Counted from the first letter of the stretch, positions 1-8,343 are shown. The stretch: 64,000 nt of DNA from UBA2966 sp965242505 (GCA_965242505.1 OZ251449.1:2170001-2234000); one strand, 5' to 3'. The notes: a model not told the origin generated them from the sequence alone. A program made the numbers and translations.

Positions 1-76
1 GGCGCGCCGAGCGCGGACCCAGGCCGGGAAGCCGGGCCAGCAACTGGATCAGGCGTTCGATGTGGCCGTCGCGCAT
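1..76 (-). CDS. recR: Recombination protein RecR, N-terminal fragment (cut by window edge)
   Basis: Only the first 25 codons are inside the window. They read MRDGHIERLIQLLARLPGLG followed by PRSAR, which is the helix-hairpin-helix start typical of RecR, a ring-shaped DNA clamp that works with RecO and RecF in gap repair. The gene lies directly downstream of ybaB on the same strand, with about 20 bp between them, as in the common dnaX-ybaB-recR operon. The zinc finger and TOPRIM domain fall outside the window. The identification rests on the N-terminal motif plus gene order. Confidence 0.85.
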   Translation of the reverse strand, partial: MRDGHIERLIQLLARLPGLGPRSAR

Positions 77-95
77 GTCCGGAGGGCGGACGCGA

Positions 96-419
96 TCAGA
101 ACGGCAGCGCGAAGCCCGGCGGCAGTTTGAGCGCGCCCGTGACCTTCGCCATTTCTTCCCGCACCAGCTCTTCGGCCCTGGACTTCGCGTCGTTGTGCGC
201 GGCGACGACGAGGTCCTCGAGCATCTCCCCGTCGTCGCCCCCGAGAAGGGACGGGTCGATCCGGATCCGCCGCATGTCGCCCTTGCCGGACAACGCCACC
301 TCGACCATGCCGCCGCCCGAGACGCCGGTGACCTCCATGGCTCCGATCCGCTCCTGGGCTTCGCCCATCCTGGCCTGCATCTCCTGCGCCTGCTTCATCA
401 TCTCGCCCAGGTTGCGCAT
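96..419 (-). CDS. ybaB: YbaB/EbfC family nucleoid-associated protein
   Basis: This 107-residue protein starts MRNLGEMMKQAQEMQARMGE and has the family layout: an N-terminal helix, then a small sheet with VEVALSGKGDMRRIRIDPSLL, then a C-terminal helix. Family members form dimers that bind DNA and are almost always encoded between dnaX and recR, as here. The ATG at 419 was chosen because it gives the normal family length. The gene starts 17 bp after the dnaX stop, so the three genes are probably cotranscribed. Its precise role is not well defined in any organism. Confidence 0.95.
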   Translation of the reverse strand: MRNLGEMMKQAQEMQARMGEAQERIGAMEVTGVSGGGMVEVALSGKGDMRRIRIDPSLLGGDDGEMLEDLVVAAHNDAKSRAEELVREEMAKVTGALKLPPGFALPF

Positions 420-436
420 GACGATCCTTTCGGTTT

Positions 437-2182
437 CTAGAGGTCTTCCTCTTCCTCGGGAACTGCGGACGCCTCCCCCGTATCGGCGAGCGGCGCCGCT
501 TCCCGGATATCCCGGATCTCGGCGCCTGGAAAGGTGTCCAGAGCCTTTCGCACCAGCGGGTGCCGCTCGATCCGGGTCCGGCGCTCCCGTTCGGCCGATT
601 CCGCCTGCTGGTTCAGCGTCGGCGCGCCCTCGGCCTGCGAGACCGAGACCACCCAACGGCGTCCCGTGCCTTCGCTCAGCAGACCGCCGAGATGGCCGGG
701 CAGGTCGGGCCTCGCCTTGTCGTCCAGCCGGAGTTCGATCCGTCCGGGCTCGAAGCCGACGAGGCGGACGTTGTTCCGCAACTCCGTCGCGAGGATCGGC
801 TCCTTCATCTCGCGAACGAAATCGACGACGGCCTCGAAATCGTTCAGCGCCCGCTCGCGGTCCGGTTCCGAAGCGCTCCGCGCGGCCGGGACGGTCCCGG
901 ATTCCCGGGGGAGCGAGGGCGCCGCCATCGCGCCCGCGCTGCCGGCCGGGGCGGGAGACGCGCCGCCCCCCGCGGCCGCGGAGGGCGCCGCCGTCCGGTT
1001 TCCGACGCCGGATGCGCCGCCCGCTTCCGTCAACCGGCGAACGATCTCCGCCGGCGGGGGCAGGTTCGCCGCGTACCCGAGGCGCACGATGACCATCTCG
1101 GCGGCCGCGCCCGGAGAAGGCGCCGATCTCACCTCGTTCAGCCCCTTGAGCAATATCTGCCAGGCTCGCGTCAGGGCCGGCATGGAGAGGCCGGCCGCCA
1201 TGCGCTCGCCATGCGCGCGGTCCGTCTCGGCGACGGTCGGGTCGTCGAGCGAGTCCGGAACCACCTTCAGCCGGGTCAGCCAGTGGGTCAGCGCGAGAAG
1301 GTCTTCCACCACGAGGTCGGGTTCGGCTCCCGCGTCGACGAGCGCGCCGAACGCGCCCAACGCCCCGGCGGCGTCCCCGCGCAGCACCCGTTCCAGAAGT
1401 TCGTACGTCCGGGCGCGGTCGGCCAGACCGAGCATGTCCCGGACGCGAGCGGCCGAAACCTCTCCGTCCGCCAGCGTCGCGGCCTGGTCGAGAAGCGACA
1501 GGGCGTCGCGCGCCGACCCTTCCGCCGCGCGGGCGACGAGGTCCAGCGCGCCCTTCTCGGCCCGGATGGATTCCAGCTCGCAGACCCGCGCCAGATGATC
1601 CGCGAGCGACGCGGCCTCGATGCGTCGGAGATCGAAACGCATACAGCGCGAGAGCACGGTGACGGGTATGCGCCGCGCCTCCGTGGTCGCGAACACGAAC
1701 ATCGCGTGGGGCGGCGGCTCCTCCAGCGTCTTCAGCAACGCGTTGAACGCGTTGCGCGACAGCATGTGGACCTCGTCGACGATGTAGACCTTGTATCGGC
1801 CCGTGACCGGGGCGTACCGCGCGCCGTCGATGAGCTCGCGGACGTCGTCGACGCCCGTATGGCTGGCGGCGTCCATCTCGAGCACGTCGACGTGCCGATC
1901 TTCCGAGATCGCCGCGCAGTGCTCGCACGCGCCGCAGGGGTCCTCCGTCGGCCCGTCGCCGCGGCCCGCGCAGTTCATCGCCTTGGCGATGATGCGCGCG
2001 GTCGAGGTCTTGCCCACGCCGCGAACGCCCGTCAGCACGAAGGCGTGCGGCAGCCGCTCGGCCCGGATCGCGTTGGTGAGCGTGCGCACCATGATCTCCT
2101 GGCCGACGAGGTCGCCGAAGGTCCGGGGGCGATACTTGCGCGCGAGAACGCGATAGGGAGACGGCGTTGAAGCGTCGGTCAT
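437..2182 (-). CDS. dnaX: DNA polymerase III subunits gamma and tau
   Basis: This is the clamp-loader ATPase of the replisome, 581 residues. Visible features are Walker A GVRGVGKTS at residues 52-60, zinc-binding cysteines C71, C83, C86 and C89, and the DEVH box in YIVDEVHMLS. A low-complexity Ala/Pro/Gly linker follows, and then a C-terminal tau-type domain that binds the polymerase. The ATG at 2182 was chosen because the ARKYRPRTFGDLVGQ motif begins within 15 residues; the longer reading frame runs into the SRP RNA gene. I did not find an obvious A-rich slippery heptamer, so I make no claim about a separate gamma product. Confidence 0.97.
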   Translation of the reverse strand: MTDASTPSPYRVLARKYRPRTFGDLVGQEIMVRTLTNAIRAERLPHAFVLTGVRGVGKTSTARIIAKAMNCAGRGDGPTEDPCGACEHCAAISEDRHVDVLEMDAASHTGVDDVRELIDGARYAPVTGRYKVYIVDEVHMLSRNAFNALLKTLEEPPPHAMFVFATTEARRIPVTVLSRCMRFDLRRIEAASLADHLARVCELESIRAEKGALDLVARAAEGSARDALSLLDQAATLADGEVSAARVRDMLGLADRARTYELLERVLRGDAAGALGAFGALVDAGAEPDLVVEDLLALTHWLTRLKVVPDSLDDPTVAETDRAHGERMAAGLSMPALTRAWQILLKGLNEVRSAPSPGAAAEMVIVRLGYAANLPPPAEIVRRLTEAGGASGVGNRTAAPSAAAGGGASPAPAGSAGAMAAPSLPRESGTVPAARSASEPDRERALNDFEAVVDFVREMKEPILATELRNNVRLVGFEPGRIELRLDDKARPDLPGHLGGLLSEGTGRRWVVSVSQAEGAPTLNQQAESAERERRTRIERHPLVRKALDTFPGAEIRDIREAAPLADTGEASAVPEEEEDL

Positions 2183-2264
2183 GGCGTCCTGGCGGCGAGT
2201 GCGGCCAACGTCCCTCGCGCGGCGGTCCCGCGGGCCCGGATCGTCCGGCCGGCGGGGCCGAGGC

Positions 2265-2362
2265 GGGAGACTGGCCGGACGACCCGGACCGACATCGTTA
2301 CGGCTGCTTCCTTCCGGACCTGACCGGGTTGGCGAAGCGGCCCGTCCGTCGGCCAATCTCCC
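2265..2362 (-). ncRNA. ffs: Signal recognition particle RNA (4.5S, small type)
   Basis: Read on the minus strand, this stretch contains the conserved SRP core GGTCAGGTCCGGAAGGAAGC, which forms the domain IV loops bound by Ffh. The ends pair: GGGAGA-TTGGCCG at the 5' end with CGGCCA-G-TCTCCC at the 3' end, giving a single long hairpin of about 98 nt. That is the usual size and shape of a bacterial 4.5S RNA. It sits upstream of dnaX on the same strand, a common arrangement in alphaproteobacteria. The ends were set by the terminal helix and may be off by a few bases. Confidence 0.95.
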
Positions 2363-2368
2363 GCCCGC

Positions 2369-2397
2369 ACTATCGGCGTTTCGCGACCGGAAGACAA
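2369..2397 (-). promoter_or_regulatory. Candidate sigma-70 promoter of the SRP RNA gene
   Basis: On the minus strand there is a TTGTCT -35-like box (2392-2397), a 17-bp spacer, and a GATAGT -10-like box (2369-2374). The -10 box ends six bases before the GGGAGA that begins the folded SRP RNA, which is the expected distance to a transcription start. The match is inferred from spacing and similarity only. Confidence 0.55.
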
Positions 2398-2511
2398 GCG
2401 CGCCGGCTTGCCGCGGACGGTCCTCTGTGCCACCTTGACTTCCGCGCCGTCTCGGCCTCCGCGTCGATTCGGCTCCCCGTCCCGCCCGTCCGACGTTCCC
2501 GGCGGTCCCCG

Positions 2512-3465
2512 ATGACGCATACCCTGCCGCATACGTTCGCCGGAAACCCCCTGGATCGGGCCGCGATCGCCCGGCGCCGGCCCGACGAGATCGATCGTCT
2601 GATCTCGGCGCCGGAGAGCCGCTTTCTCCCGCTCTGGGACCTCCGGGCGCTGGTGACCTCGGGGCCCGAGCCGCGTCTCGCGTGGCAGCCGATGGCGGAT
2701 CTGCCCGCGTTCGCGGGAGACGGCGCGGACCTCGTCTTCCTCGGTCTCGACGGCGGCGCCCCGCGCTTCGCCGCCGGCGCCAGGGGTGGAGAAGACCCGA
2801 CGGCGGAAGGGGCGCTCGCGGGCCGGGGCAGCTTCGTGGAGGCGCGGCCTCTGGCGTCCGACATTCCGGCCGGCGAGGCGGCCATCCTCGCCCAGTCGCG
2901 CGCGCTCGTCGACTGGCACGACCGCCATGGTTTCTGCGCCGTCTGCGGCTCGCCCACGAGGATCGGCGAGGCCGGGCACATGCGGGTTTGCCGGAACGAG
3001 GCGTGCAAGGCGCAACATTTCCCGCGCACGGACCCCGTCGTCATCATGCTGATCGCGCGGGACGACCGTTGCCTGCTGGGGCGCAACAAGCGGTTCCCGA
3101 CGCGCAGGCGGTATTCCGCGCTGGCCGGTTTCGTGGAGCCCGGCGAGTCGATCGAGGAGGCCGTCCGGCGCGAGGTGCTGGAGGAGGCCGGAATCGTCGT
3201 CGGCGCCGTGACCTATCACTCTTCCCAGCCCTGGCCCTTTCCGTCGTCGCTGATGATCGGTTGTCTGGGCGAGGCCGAGAGCGAGGAGATCGCCATCGAT
3301 CCCGAAGAGCTTCAGGACGCCCGGTGGCTGACCCGCGAGGAGGTCCGTTCCTGCTTTGAAAACCCCGATTACGCGGCGGCGGACGGCGGCCTGGAGATCC
3401 CGCCTCCGGACGCCATCGCCCACCACCTGATCAAGGCCTGGGTGGAAGGGGGCGCGTCCCCGTGA
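2512..3465 (+). CDS. nudC: NUDIX hydrolase of the NudC family (NADH pyrophosphatase / RNA deNADding), copy 1
   Basis: NudC cleaves NAD(H) to NMN(H) and AMP and can remove NAD caps from RNA. This 317-residue copy shows the four zinc cysteines C142, C145, C160 and C165, the Nudix box from G206 (GFVEPGESIEEAVRRE, then VLEEAGI) and the NudC signature SQPWPFPSS at 238-246. Just before the Nudix box it reads FPTRRRYSALAG, whereas the family, and copy 2, have a PGM(Y/F)S-type segment, so its substrate pocket may differ. The ATG at 2512 gives normal family length. The stop overlaps the GTG start of copy 2 by 4 bp. Confidence 0.93.
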   Translation: MTHTLPHTFAGNPLDRAAIARRRPDEIDRLISAPESRFLPLWDLRALVTSGPEPRLAWQPMADLPAFAGDGADLVFLGLDGGAPRFAAGARGGEDPTAEGALAGRGSFVEARPLASDIPAGEAAILAQSRALVDWHDRHGFCAVCGSPTRIGEAGHMRVCRNEACKAQHFPRTDPVVIMLIARDDRCLLGRNKRFPTRRRYSALAGFVEPGESIEEAVRREVLEEAGIVVGAVTYHSSQPWPFPSSLMIGCLGEAESEEIAIDPEELQDARWLTREEVRSCFENPDYAAADGGLEIPPPDAIAHHLIKAWVEGGASP

Positions 3466-4406
3466 TCCGGGCGGAGCCTCACGTCTTCGCGGGCAGTCCG
3501 CTGGACCGCGCGGCCCATCTCCGGCGGGACGCGACCGCCCTGCGGGAGCTCCTGACGCGGCCCGACAGCAGGATGCTGCCGCTCTGGCGGCTCAAGGCCC
3601 TGGTCACGGTCGCGCCGGCGACCAGCCTCGCCTGGCAGCCCGTCGACGTCCTGACGGACGATTCCCGCGCGGGCGAGGTGGTGTTTCTCGGTCTCGACGG
3701 AGAGGCCGGCCGGTTCGCGACCGGGCTCGATGGCGAGGCCGACCCCACGGAGGCGGGTCCGCCCCTGGAAGGCGCGGGCGCGTTCGAGGAAGTGCGGGGG
3801 CTGGCGTCCCGGCTGCCCGCGAACGAGACCTCCATCGCGGCTCAGGCGCGGATGCTGATCGGCTGGCACGACCGGCACCGGTATTGCGCGCGGTGCGGGA
3901 CTCCGACGGGGCTCGCGGACGGGGGATACCGGCGCGACTGCCCGGACGCGGCCTGCGGCGCGCGGCATTTCCCGCGCACCGACCCGGTGGTCATCATGAT
4001 GGTGGTCAACGGCGACAAGGCCCTCCTGGGCCGCCAGTCGTTCTGGGCGCCCGGCATGTTCTCGACCCTGGCGGGGTTCATGGATCCCGGAGAGACGATC
4101 GAGGAGGCCGTGCGGCGCGAGGTCTTCGAGGAGACGGGCGTGCGCGTGGGAGGCGTGGCGTACCACTCGTCCCAACCGTGGCCGTTCCCGTCCTCCCTGA
4201 TGATCGGCTGCGTCGGCCAGGCCGTCAGCGAGGAGCTGAACGTGGACACGCGGGAGGTCGAGGACGCCGCGTGGTTCGGGCGCGACCAGGTGCGCGAGGG
4301 ACTCCGCCTCGTCGCGTCGGGACAACCGGAAGACGGCGCCTTCCATCTGCCGTTCCCCGCCTCGATCGCCCATCAGTTGGCGGCGTGGTGGGTCGACAAC
4401 GGGTGA
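3462..4406 (+). CDS. nudC: NUDIX hydrolase of the NudC family, copy 2 (tandem paralogue)
   Basis: This 314-residue protein is a clear paralogue of the gene just upstream: zinc cysteines at the same positions (142, 145, 160, 165), Nudix box GFMDPGETIEEAVRRE then VFEETGV, and the identical SQPWPFPSSLMIGC stretch. It keeps the common APGMFSTLAG segment before the Nudix box, so it looks like the more canonical of the two. The GTG start at 3462 overlaps the previous stop by 4 bp, implying translational coupling. Two full-length NudC genes in one operon is unusual; one may have specialised, for example NADH turnover versus RNA deNADding, but that is inference. Confidence 0.93.
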   Translation: MIRAEPHVFAGSPLDRAAHLRRDATALRELLTRPDSRMLPLWRLKALVTVAPATSLAWQPVDVLTDDSRAGEVVFLGLDGEAGRFATGLDGEADPTEAGPPLEGAGAFEEVRGLASRLPANETSIAAQARMLIGWHDRHRYCARCGTPTGLADGGYRRDCPDAACGARHFPRTDPVVIMMVVNGDKALLGRQSFWAPGMFSTLAGFMDPGETIEEAVRREVFEETGVRVGGVAYHSSQPWPFPSSLMIGCVGQAVSEELNVDTREVEDAAWFGRDQVREGLRLVASGQPEDGAFHLPFPASIAHQLAAWWVDNG

Positions 4407-4496
4407 CGGATTGCTTCCGGCGCTCCACCGTCCCGAGGTCCGCGACGGCCGCCGGCCGGCCCGTCGGGCGGGGGAGCCCGGTTCCGGGCTCCGGGC

Positions 4497-5267
4497 GTGA
4501 CCTCCGCCGGCAGGCTCGACGGCAAGGTCGCCCTGGTGACGGGCGCGGCCGCCGGCCTCGGCCGCGCCGCCGCGGTCCGCATGGCGGAACAGGGCGCGCG
4601 CGTCGTGGTCACGGACGTCCTGGACGGGGCGGGCAACGACGCCGCCTCGGAGATCGGCGCGTCCGCGCGCTTCGAGCGGCTCGACGTCACGCGGCCGGAA
4701 GACTGGAGCCGCGCCATGGAGGCCACGCTGGAGGCCTTCGGCCGCCTCGACGCGCTCGTCAACAACGCCGGCGTCGTGGTCCTGGGGGACGTCGAGTCGC
4801 TGTCGCTCGAGGACTGGCGGCGGGTCCATGCGGTGAACCTCGACGGGGTCTTCCTCGGGTGCCGGCACGGCGTCGAGGCGATGAAGCGCGGCGGGGGCGG
4901 GTCGATCGTCAACCTGTCGTCGGTGTCCGGGCTGGTCGGCGGCCACAACCTCGCGGCCTACAACTCGTCGAAGGGCGGCGTCCGTCTGCTGACCAAGTCC
5001 GTCGCGCTCCACTGCGCGCGGGCCGGCTACGGCATTCGCTGCAACTCGGTCCACCCCACGTTCATCGAGACGGCCATGGTGCGGTCGATGATCGACGCGT
5101 CGGACGATCCCGAGCGGACGCGCCGGAAGCTCGCGCGGCAGATTCCCCTCGGCGGGATCGGCGAGCCCGACGACGTGGCGCACATGATCGTCTATCTCGC
5201 CTCCGACGAATCGAAGTTCGTCACCGGCGCGGAATTCGTGGTCGACGGCGGAATCACGGCGCAATGA
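4497..5267 (+). CDS. SDR family NAD(P)-dependent oxidoreductase
   Basis: A 256-residue classical short-chain dehydrogenase. It has the cofactor motif TGAAAGLG near residue 15, the NNAG motif, the catalytic Ser in NLSSVSG and the YxxxK pair in AAYNSSKGG. The C-terminal GxExxVDGG segment (GAEFVVDGGITAQ) is typical of FabG-like and 3-hydroxysteroid-dehydrogenase-like enzymes. An aspartate at the end of strand 2 (VVVTDVLDG) suggests a preference for NAD(H). The start is a GTG at 4497; the 90-bp gap after nudC copy 2 holds no other gene. The substrate cannot be told from the sequence. Confidence 0.9.
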   Translation: MTSAGRLDGKVALVTGAAAGLGRAAAVRMAEQGARVVVTDVLDGAGNDAASEIGASARFERLDVTRPEDWSRAMEATLEAFGRLDALVNNAGVVVLGDVESLSLEDWRRVHAVNLDGVFLGCRHGVEAMKRGGGGSIVNLSSVSGLVGGHNLAAYNSSKGGVRLLTKSVALHCARAGYGIRCNSVHPTFIETAMVRSMIDASDDPERTRRKLARQIPLGGIGEPDDVAHMIVYLASDESKFVTGAEFVVDGGITAQ

Positions 5268-5316
5268 GCGGAATCGGCCGCCGTCCGTCCGCGTCGGCGA
5301 CGTCCTGGTTCAGGCG

Positions 5317-5517
5317 ACCGCGGTCCACCCCCCTCCCGACCTCCCCCCTGCCAGGGGGGAGGAGTATGAATGGCCTCTCCGTTCCCCTTCTTCTCCCTCT
5401 CCCTTGCAGGGGGAGGGTCGGGGTGGGGGTCGCGCCAGGGGGGAGGCGCGCGAACGGACCCTGCGGCGCCCCTCTCGCCGGACGAAGCTTGCGGACAAGC
5501 GGTATGAGAGATGCGGG
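5317..5517 (-). repeat. MITE-like composite repeat, copy 1 (reverse orientation)
   Basis: It carries both G/C hairpins, CCCCCCTGCCAGGGGGG near 5345-5361 and CCCTTGCAGGG near 5401-5411. It ends in the terminal repeat GTATGAGAGATGCGGG at 5502-5517; the other terminal repeat is missing. It fills most of the 327-bp gap between the SDR and the amidotransferase genes, and no gene is visible there. Confidence 0.85.
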
Positions 5518-5526
5518 CCACGCAGC

Positions 5527-5550
5527 GTCTCGTATGTCCTGAACGAGGAC
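5527..5550 (-). repeat. Short 24-bp hairpin repeat (second small family), copy a
   Basis: The 24-bp segment, read on the minus strand, matches 48924-48947 with one mismatch. It contains the small inverted repeat GTCCT-CGTTC-AGGAC. It lies just outside the terminal repeat of the larger composite element. Confidence 0.6.
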
Positions 5551-5594
5551 GGCGTATTGCGGTCCGTCCGCGCCGCCCTGTATGGTCCGTCGCC

Positions 5595-6362
5595 ATGACC
5601 GATCCCGTGCTGCTCGTCGTCCACCAGGAGAGATCCGATCCCGGCCGGGTGGCGCGCGTCCTGCGCGCCATGGGCCACGCGCTCGACATCCGGCGCCCCA
5701 GCGGGGGCGACCCGCTTCCCGCGACGATGGACGGGCACGCGGGCGCCGTGATCTTCGGCGGACCGATGAGCGCCAACGACGACACCGACTTCATCCGCGC
5801 GGAGATCGACTGGATCCCGACAGTCCTGGAGTCGGACAAGCCGTTTCTCGGCGTCTGCCTCGGCGGCCAGCTTCTCACCCGCGCGCTCGGGGCCGCCGTG
5901 CGGCCTCATCCCGAGGGGCTGGCCGAGGTCGGCTACTATCGCGTGTGGCCGACGGAGGCGGGCGCGCCTCTCTTCCGGGACGCCACCCACATGTACCAGT
6001 GGCACCGCGAGGGCATGGAGCTGCCCCGCGGCGCGGAGCGCCTCGCCAGCAGCGAGCGGTTCGAGAACCAGGCGTACCGGTTCGGCAACGCCTACGCGCT
6101 TCAGTTCCACCCCGAGGTGACGCGCAGGATCATGCGCCGCTGGACGTCCGGCGACGCCTGGAAGAAGCGGCTCGGTGCCCAGTCGCCGGAAGAGCAGATG
6201 CGCGGTCGGCGGCGCCACGAGCGGAGCGTCGTGCGCTGGACTCGCGGGTTCCTCGCCGCCTGGCTTCGCGGCCGGCGGGGCGCCGTCTCGACCGTCGACG
6301 CGCCCGCCTCGACCGTCGACGCGTCCGCCTCGACCGCCCGCCCGGACGCGGGGACGCCCTGA
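5595..6362 (+). CDS. Class I glutamine amidotransferase (type 1 GATase)
   Basis: A 255-residue protein with the GATase nucleophile motif GVCLGGQL and the His/Glu motif QFHPEVT, so the Cys-His-Glu triad is complete. Before these lies VIFGGPMSAND, typical of stand-alone GMP-synthase-like amidotransferases that act on unknown small molecules. The ATG at 5595 follows the repeat element. The last 25 or so residues are low complexity (repeats of STVDA) and come from a 21-bp tandem DNA repeat, so the C-terminus is probably a recent extension. It converges on the persulfide dioxygenase gene. Confidence 0.88.
   Translation: MTDPVLLVVHQERSDPGRVARVLRAMGHALDIRRPSGGDPLPATMDGHAGAVIFGGPMSANDDTDFIRAEIDWIPTVLESDKPFLGVCLGGQLLTRALGAAVRPHPEGLAEVGYYRVWPTEAGAPLFRDATHMYQWHREGMELPRGAERLASSERFENQAYRFGNAYALQFHPEVTRRIMRRWTSGDAWKKRLGAQSPEEQMRGRRRHERSVVRWTRGFLAAWLRGRRGAVSTVDAPASTVDASASTARPDAGTP
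6287..6337 (+). repeat. 21-bp tandem repeat inside the amidotransferase C-terminus
   Basis: The unit CTCGACCGTCGACGCGCCCGC occurs twice with one change and then partly a third time. It encodes the STVDAPA-type tail of the amidotransferase. Confidence 0.75.
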
Positions 6363-6393
6363 TCCGGTCCTCGCCGGGGCGTTCGCCGGCCGC

Positions 6394-7431
6394 TCAACGC
6401 TCGATCGCTCCGCCCGCCGAGGCCCACGCGTCGATGCCGCCGACTATGTGGCGCGCGTCGTCGAGCCCGGCTTCGCGGGCGGTCTTGACGGCGAGCGCCG
6501 AACGCTCGCCGTAGGCGCAGTAGAAGACGATCCGCCTGCCCCCTCGGGTGGCCTCGTAACGCAACATGCCGCCGGGCCCGGCGAAACGGTCGAGGGCCCC
6601 GTAGGGCGCGTGGACGGAACCGGGGATCGCGCCGTCCCGCGCGCGCTCGGCGTCTTCCCGCAAATCGACCAGCAACGTGTCGGGCCCGCCGATCAGGGGC
6701 ATGGCGTCCCCGGGGCTCAGCGCCCACGACGGATCCTCGTCGTCCTCTTGCGGGGCGCCGATCCGCCGGTTGGCCGGGACCGCGACGTCGATCATCTTGG
6801 GATCGGCCAGGTTCAGCCCGTTCATGACGTCGACGTACTCGTCGACGGACGACACCCGCAGGCGGGGGTTGCAGGCCCTCTCCTCGCCGATGGTGCTGAC
6901 CGTCTCTCCCTTGTAGTCGTGCGCGGGGCACACCAGCGTTTCGTCCGGCAGCTTCAGCAGCTTGTTGAAGATGGAGTCGTACTGGGCGCGGGGGTCCCCG
7001 TTCTGGAAATCGGTGCGGCCCGTGCCGCGGATGAGCAACGTGTCTCCCGTGAAGACGCGATCGCCCAGGACGAAGCTGTAGGAATCGTCCGTGTGACCGG
7101 GGGTGTAGAGGACGTCCAGCGACAGCCCGTCCACGTCGATGGTCTCGCCTTCCCGGACGCGCATGGCCACGACGTCGGCGGTGCTCCGGTCTCCCATGAC
7201 CGTGACGCACCGGGTGCGGTCGCGCAGCGCGCCGAGGCCCGTGACGTGGTCCGCATGCACGTGGGTGTCCACCGCCTTGGCGAGCCGGCATCCGAGCTCG
7301 CCGAGGATGCGGAGGTACTGATCCACCCGTTCCAGCACGGGATCGACGATCACCGCCTCGCCGCCCCGGCGGCTCGCCAGGATGTAGGTGTAGGTGCTCG
7401 ATTCGGCGTCGAACAGCTGTCGGAAGATCAT
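6394..7431 (-). CDS. MBL-fold persulfide dioxygenase-like hydrolase fused to rhodanese
   Basis: A 345-residue two-domain protein. The N-terminal metallo-beta-lactamase domain has the metal motif THVHADH at residues 56-62 and the later GDTLLIRGTGRTDFQ and CPAHDY segments typical of ETHE1-type persulfide dioxygenases. The C-terminal part (from about residue 240) is a rhodanese domain with LLVDLRE and the active-site Cys in FYCAYGERS. Such fusions oxidise glutathione persulfide and pass sulfane sulfur in sulfide detoxification. It ends 8 bp before the cobalamin adenosyltransferase gene start codon region on the same strand, so the two may be cotranscribed. Confidence 0.9.
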   Translation of the reverse strand: MIFRQLFDAESSTYTYILASRRGGEAVIVDPVLERVDQYLRILGELGCRLAKAVDTHVHADHVTGLGALRDRTRCVTVMGDRSTADVVAMRVREGETIDVDGLSLDVLYTPGHTDDSYSFVLGDRVFTGDTLLIRGTGRTDFQNGDPRAQYDSIFNKLLKLPDETLVCPAHDYKGETVSTIGEERACNPRLRVSSVDEYVDVMNGLNLADPKMIDVAVPANRRIGAPQEDDEDPSWALSPGDAMPLIGGPDTLLVDLREDAERARDGAIPGSVHAPYGALDRFAGPGGMLRYEATRGGRRIVFYCAYGERSALAVKTAREAGLDDARHIVGGIDAWASAGGAIER

Positions 7432-7438
7432 CGGGCGC

Positions 7439-8005
7439 TCACCGGTTGGCGCCGGGGCGCCAGAGAACGTCCCGCCGGCCCTTGTCGTTCAGATGCCGCG
7501 CGAGGACGAACAGGTGGTCGGAGAGGCGGTTGGCGAACTCGATCGCCCGCGGGTTCACGGGCTCGGTCTCCGCGAGCGCGACCATCAGGCGCTCCGCCCG
7601 GCGGGTGACGGTGCGGGCGAGGTGGAGATGGGCCGCCGCCGCCGACCCTCCGGGCAGCACGAACGAGGCGAGCGGCGCGAGGTCGGCGTTCATCTCGTCG
7701 ATCTCGCTCTCCAGCCGGGCGACCTGGGCCCCGGTGACGCGGAGCGCCGCGCCGCCCTCCGCGAAATCGTCGCCCGGCGTGCAGAGGTCGGCGCCGAGGT
7801 CGAACAGGTCGTCCTGGATGCGCGCCAGCATCCCGTCGGCCTGGCCCTCGGTATGCAGCCGCGCCAGGCCCACCGCGGCGTTGGCCTCGTCGGCGGTGCC
7901 GTAGGCGGCGACGCGGACGGCGTTCTTCGGCACTCGCGCGCCATCGCCCAGCGACGTCCGGCCGCCGTCTCCGCCGCGCGTGTAGATCCTGGTGAGCTTG
8001 ACCAC
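7439..8005 (-). CDS. Cob(I)yrinic acid a,c-diamide adenosyltransferase, PduO type
   Basis: A 188-residue protein that transfers adenosyl from ATP to cob(I)alamin to make coenzyme B12. The N-terminal TRGGDGGRTSLGDG is the PduO-family ATP-binding signature, and the C-terminal helix has the R..FANRLSDHLFVLAR pattern. Length and layout match the family. The upstream neighbour is a small HIG1-type membrane protein, a frequent pairing in alphaproteobacteria, where an etfBA pair often follows; here the persulfide dioxygenase follows instead. Confidence 0.93.
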   Translation of the reverse strand: MVKLTRIYTRGGDGGRTSLGDGARVPKNAVRVAAYGTADEANAAVGLARLHTEGQADGMLARIQDDLFDLGADLCTPGDDFAEGGAALRVTGAQVARLESEIDEMNADLAPLASFVLPGGSAAAAHLHLARTVTRRAERLMVALAETEPVNPRAIEFANRLSDHLFVLARHLNDKGRRDVLWRPGANR

Positions 8006-8024
8006 GCCGAGCGCCCCACACGCC

Positions 8025-8228
8025 TCACATGAAGAGATCGTCGTAGAAAAACCAGAGCGCGAGAAGGGCCACCGTCGTCGCCTGCGCGGCGATGCGGCAG
8101 CGCATCAGGACGTTGCCGTACTTCCGGTTGAACTCCCCGCCCCTGAACATGCTGACCATGCCCGTCCCCATGACGGCCAGGGTGGCGCCGAGGCTGGCGA
8201 CGACGAGGACGCCGATGACAGTCTTCAT
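8025..8228 (-). CDS. Small two-helix membrane protein, HIG1-domain-like (twin transmembrane protein)
   Basis: A 67-residue protein with two hydrophobic segments, roughly residues 3-25 (VIGVLVVASLGATLAVMGTG) and 49-62 (TTVALLALWFFYD). They are separated by a short basic loop with the NRKYGNVLMRCRIAAQ pattern that resembles HIG1 proteins. The ATG at 8228 was preferred over an upstream start because a GAGG ribosome site lies just before it and the extra residues are not conserved-looking. Bacterial HIG1 proteins have been linked to cytochrome oxidase, but no function can be assigned here. Confidence 0.8.
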   Translation of the reverse strand: MKTVIGVLVVASLGATLAVMGTGMVSMFRGGEFNRKYGNVLMRCRIAAQATTVALLALWFFYDDLFM

Positions 8229-8343
8229 GCGCCTCGCCCCATCGCGGCTCCCTCCCGAGGCCGAATGCCGACCGGCACCATGCAACGAAACCGGCTTCGA
8301 TTCCAGACGGCAGGGTCCGTCCTTTCCGTCCCTTCGCGCACGG

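Noticed and set aside
437..2182. Programmed frameshift site in dnaX
   Set aside because: No A-rich slippery heptamer like the one in Escherichia coli was noticed, so no separate gamma product is claimed.
5283..5517. Possible CRISPR-like array from regularly repeated G/C motifs
   Set aside because: The repeats are hairpin arms of one composite element, not direct repeats with unique spacers of equal size, and no cas gene is near.
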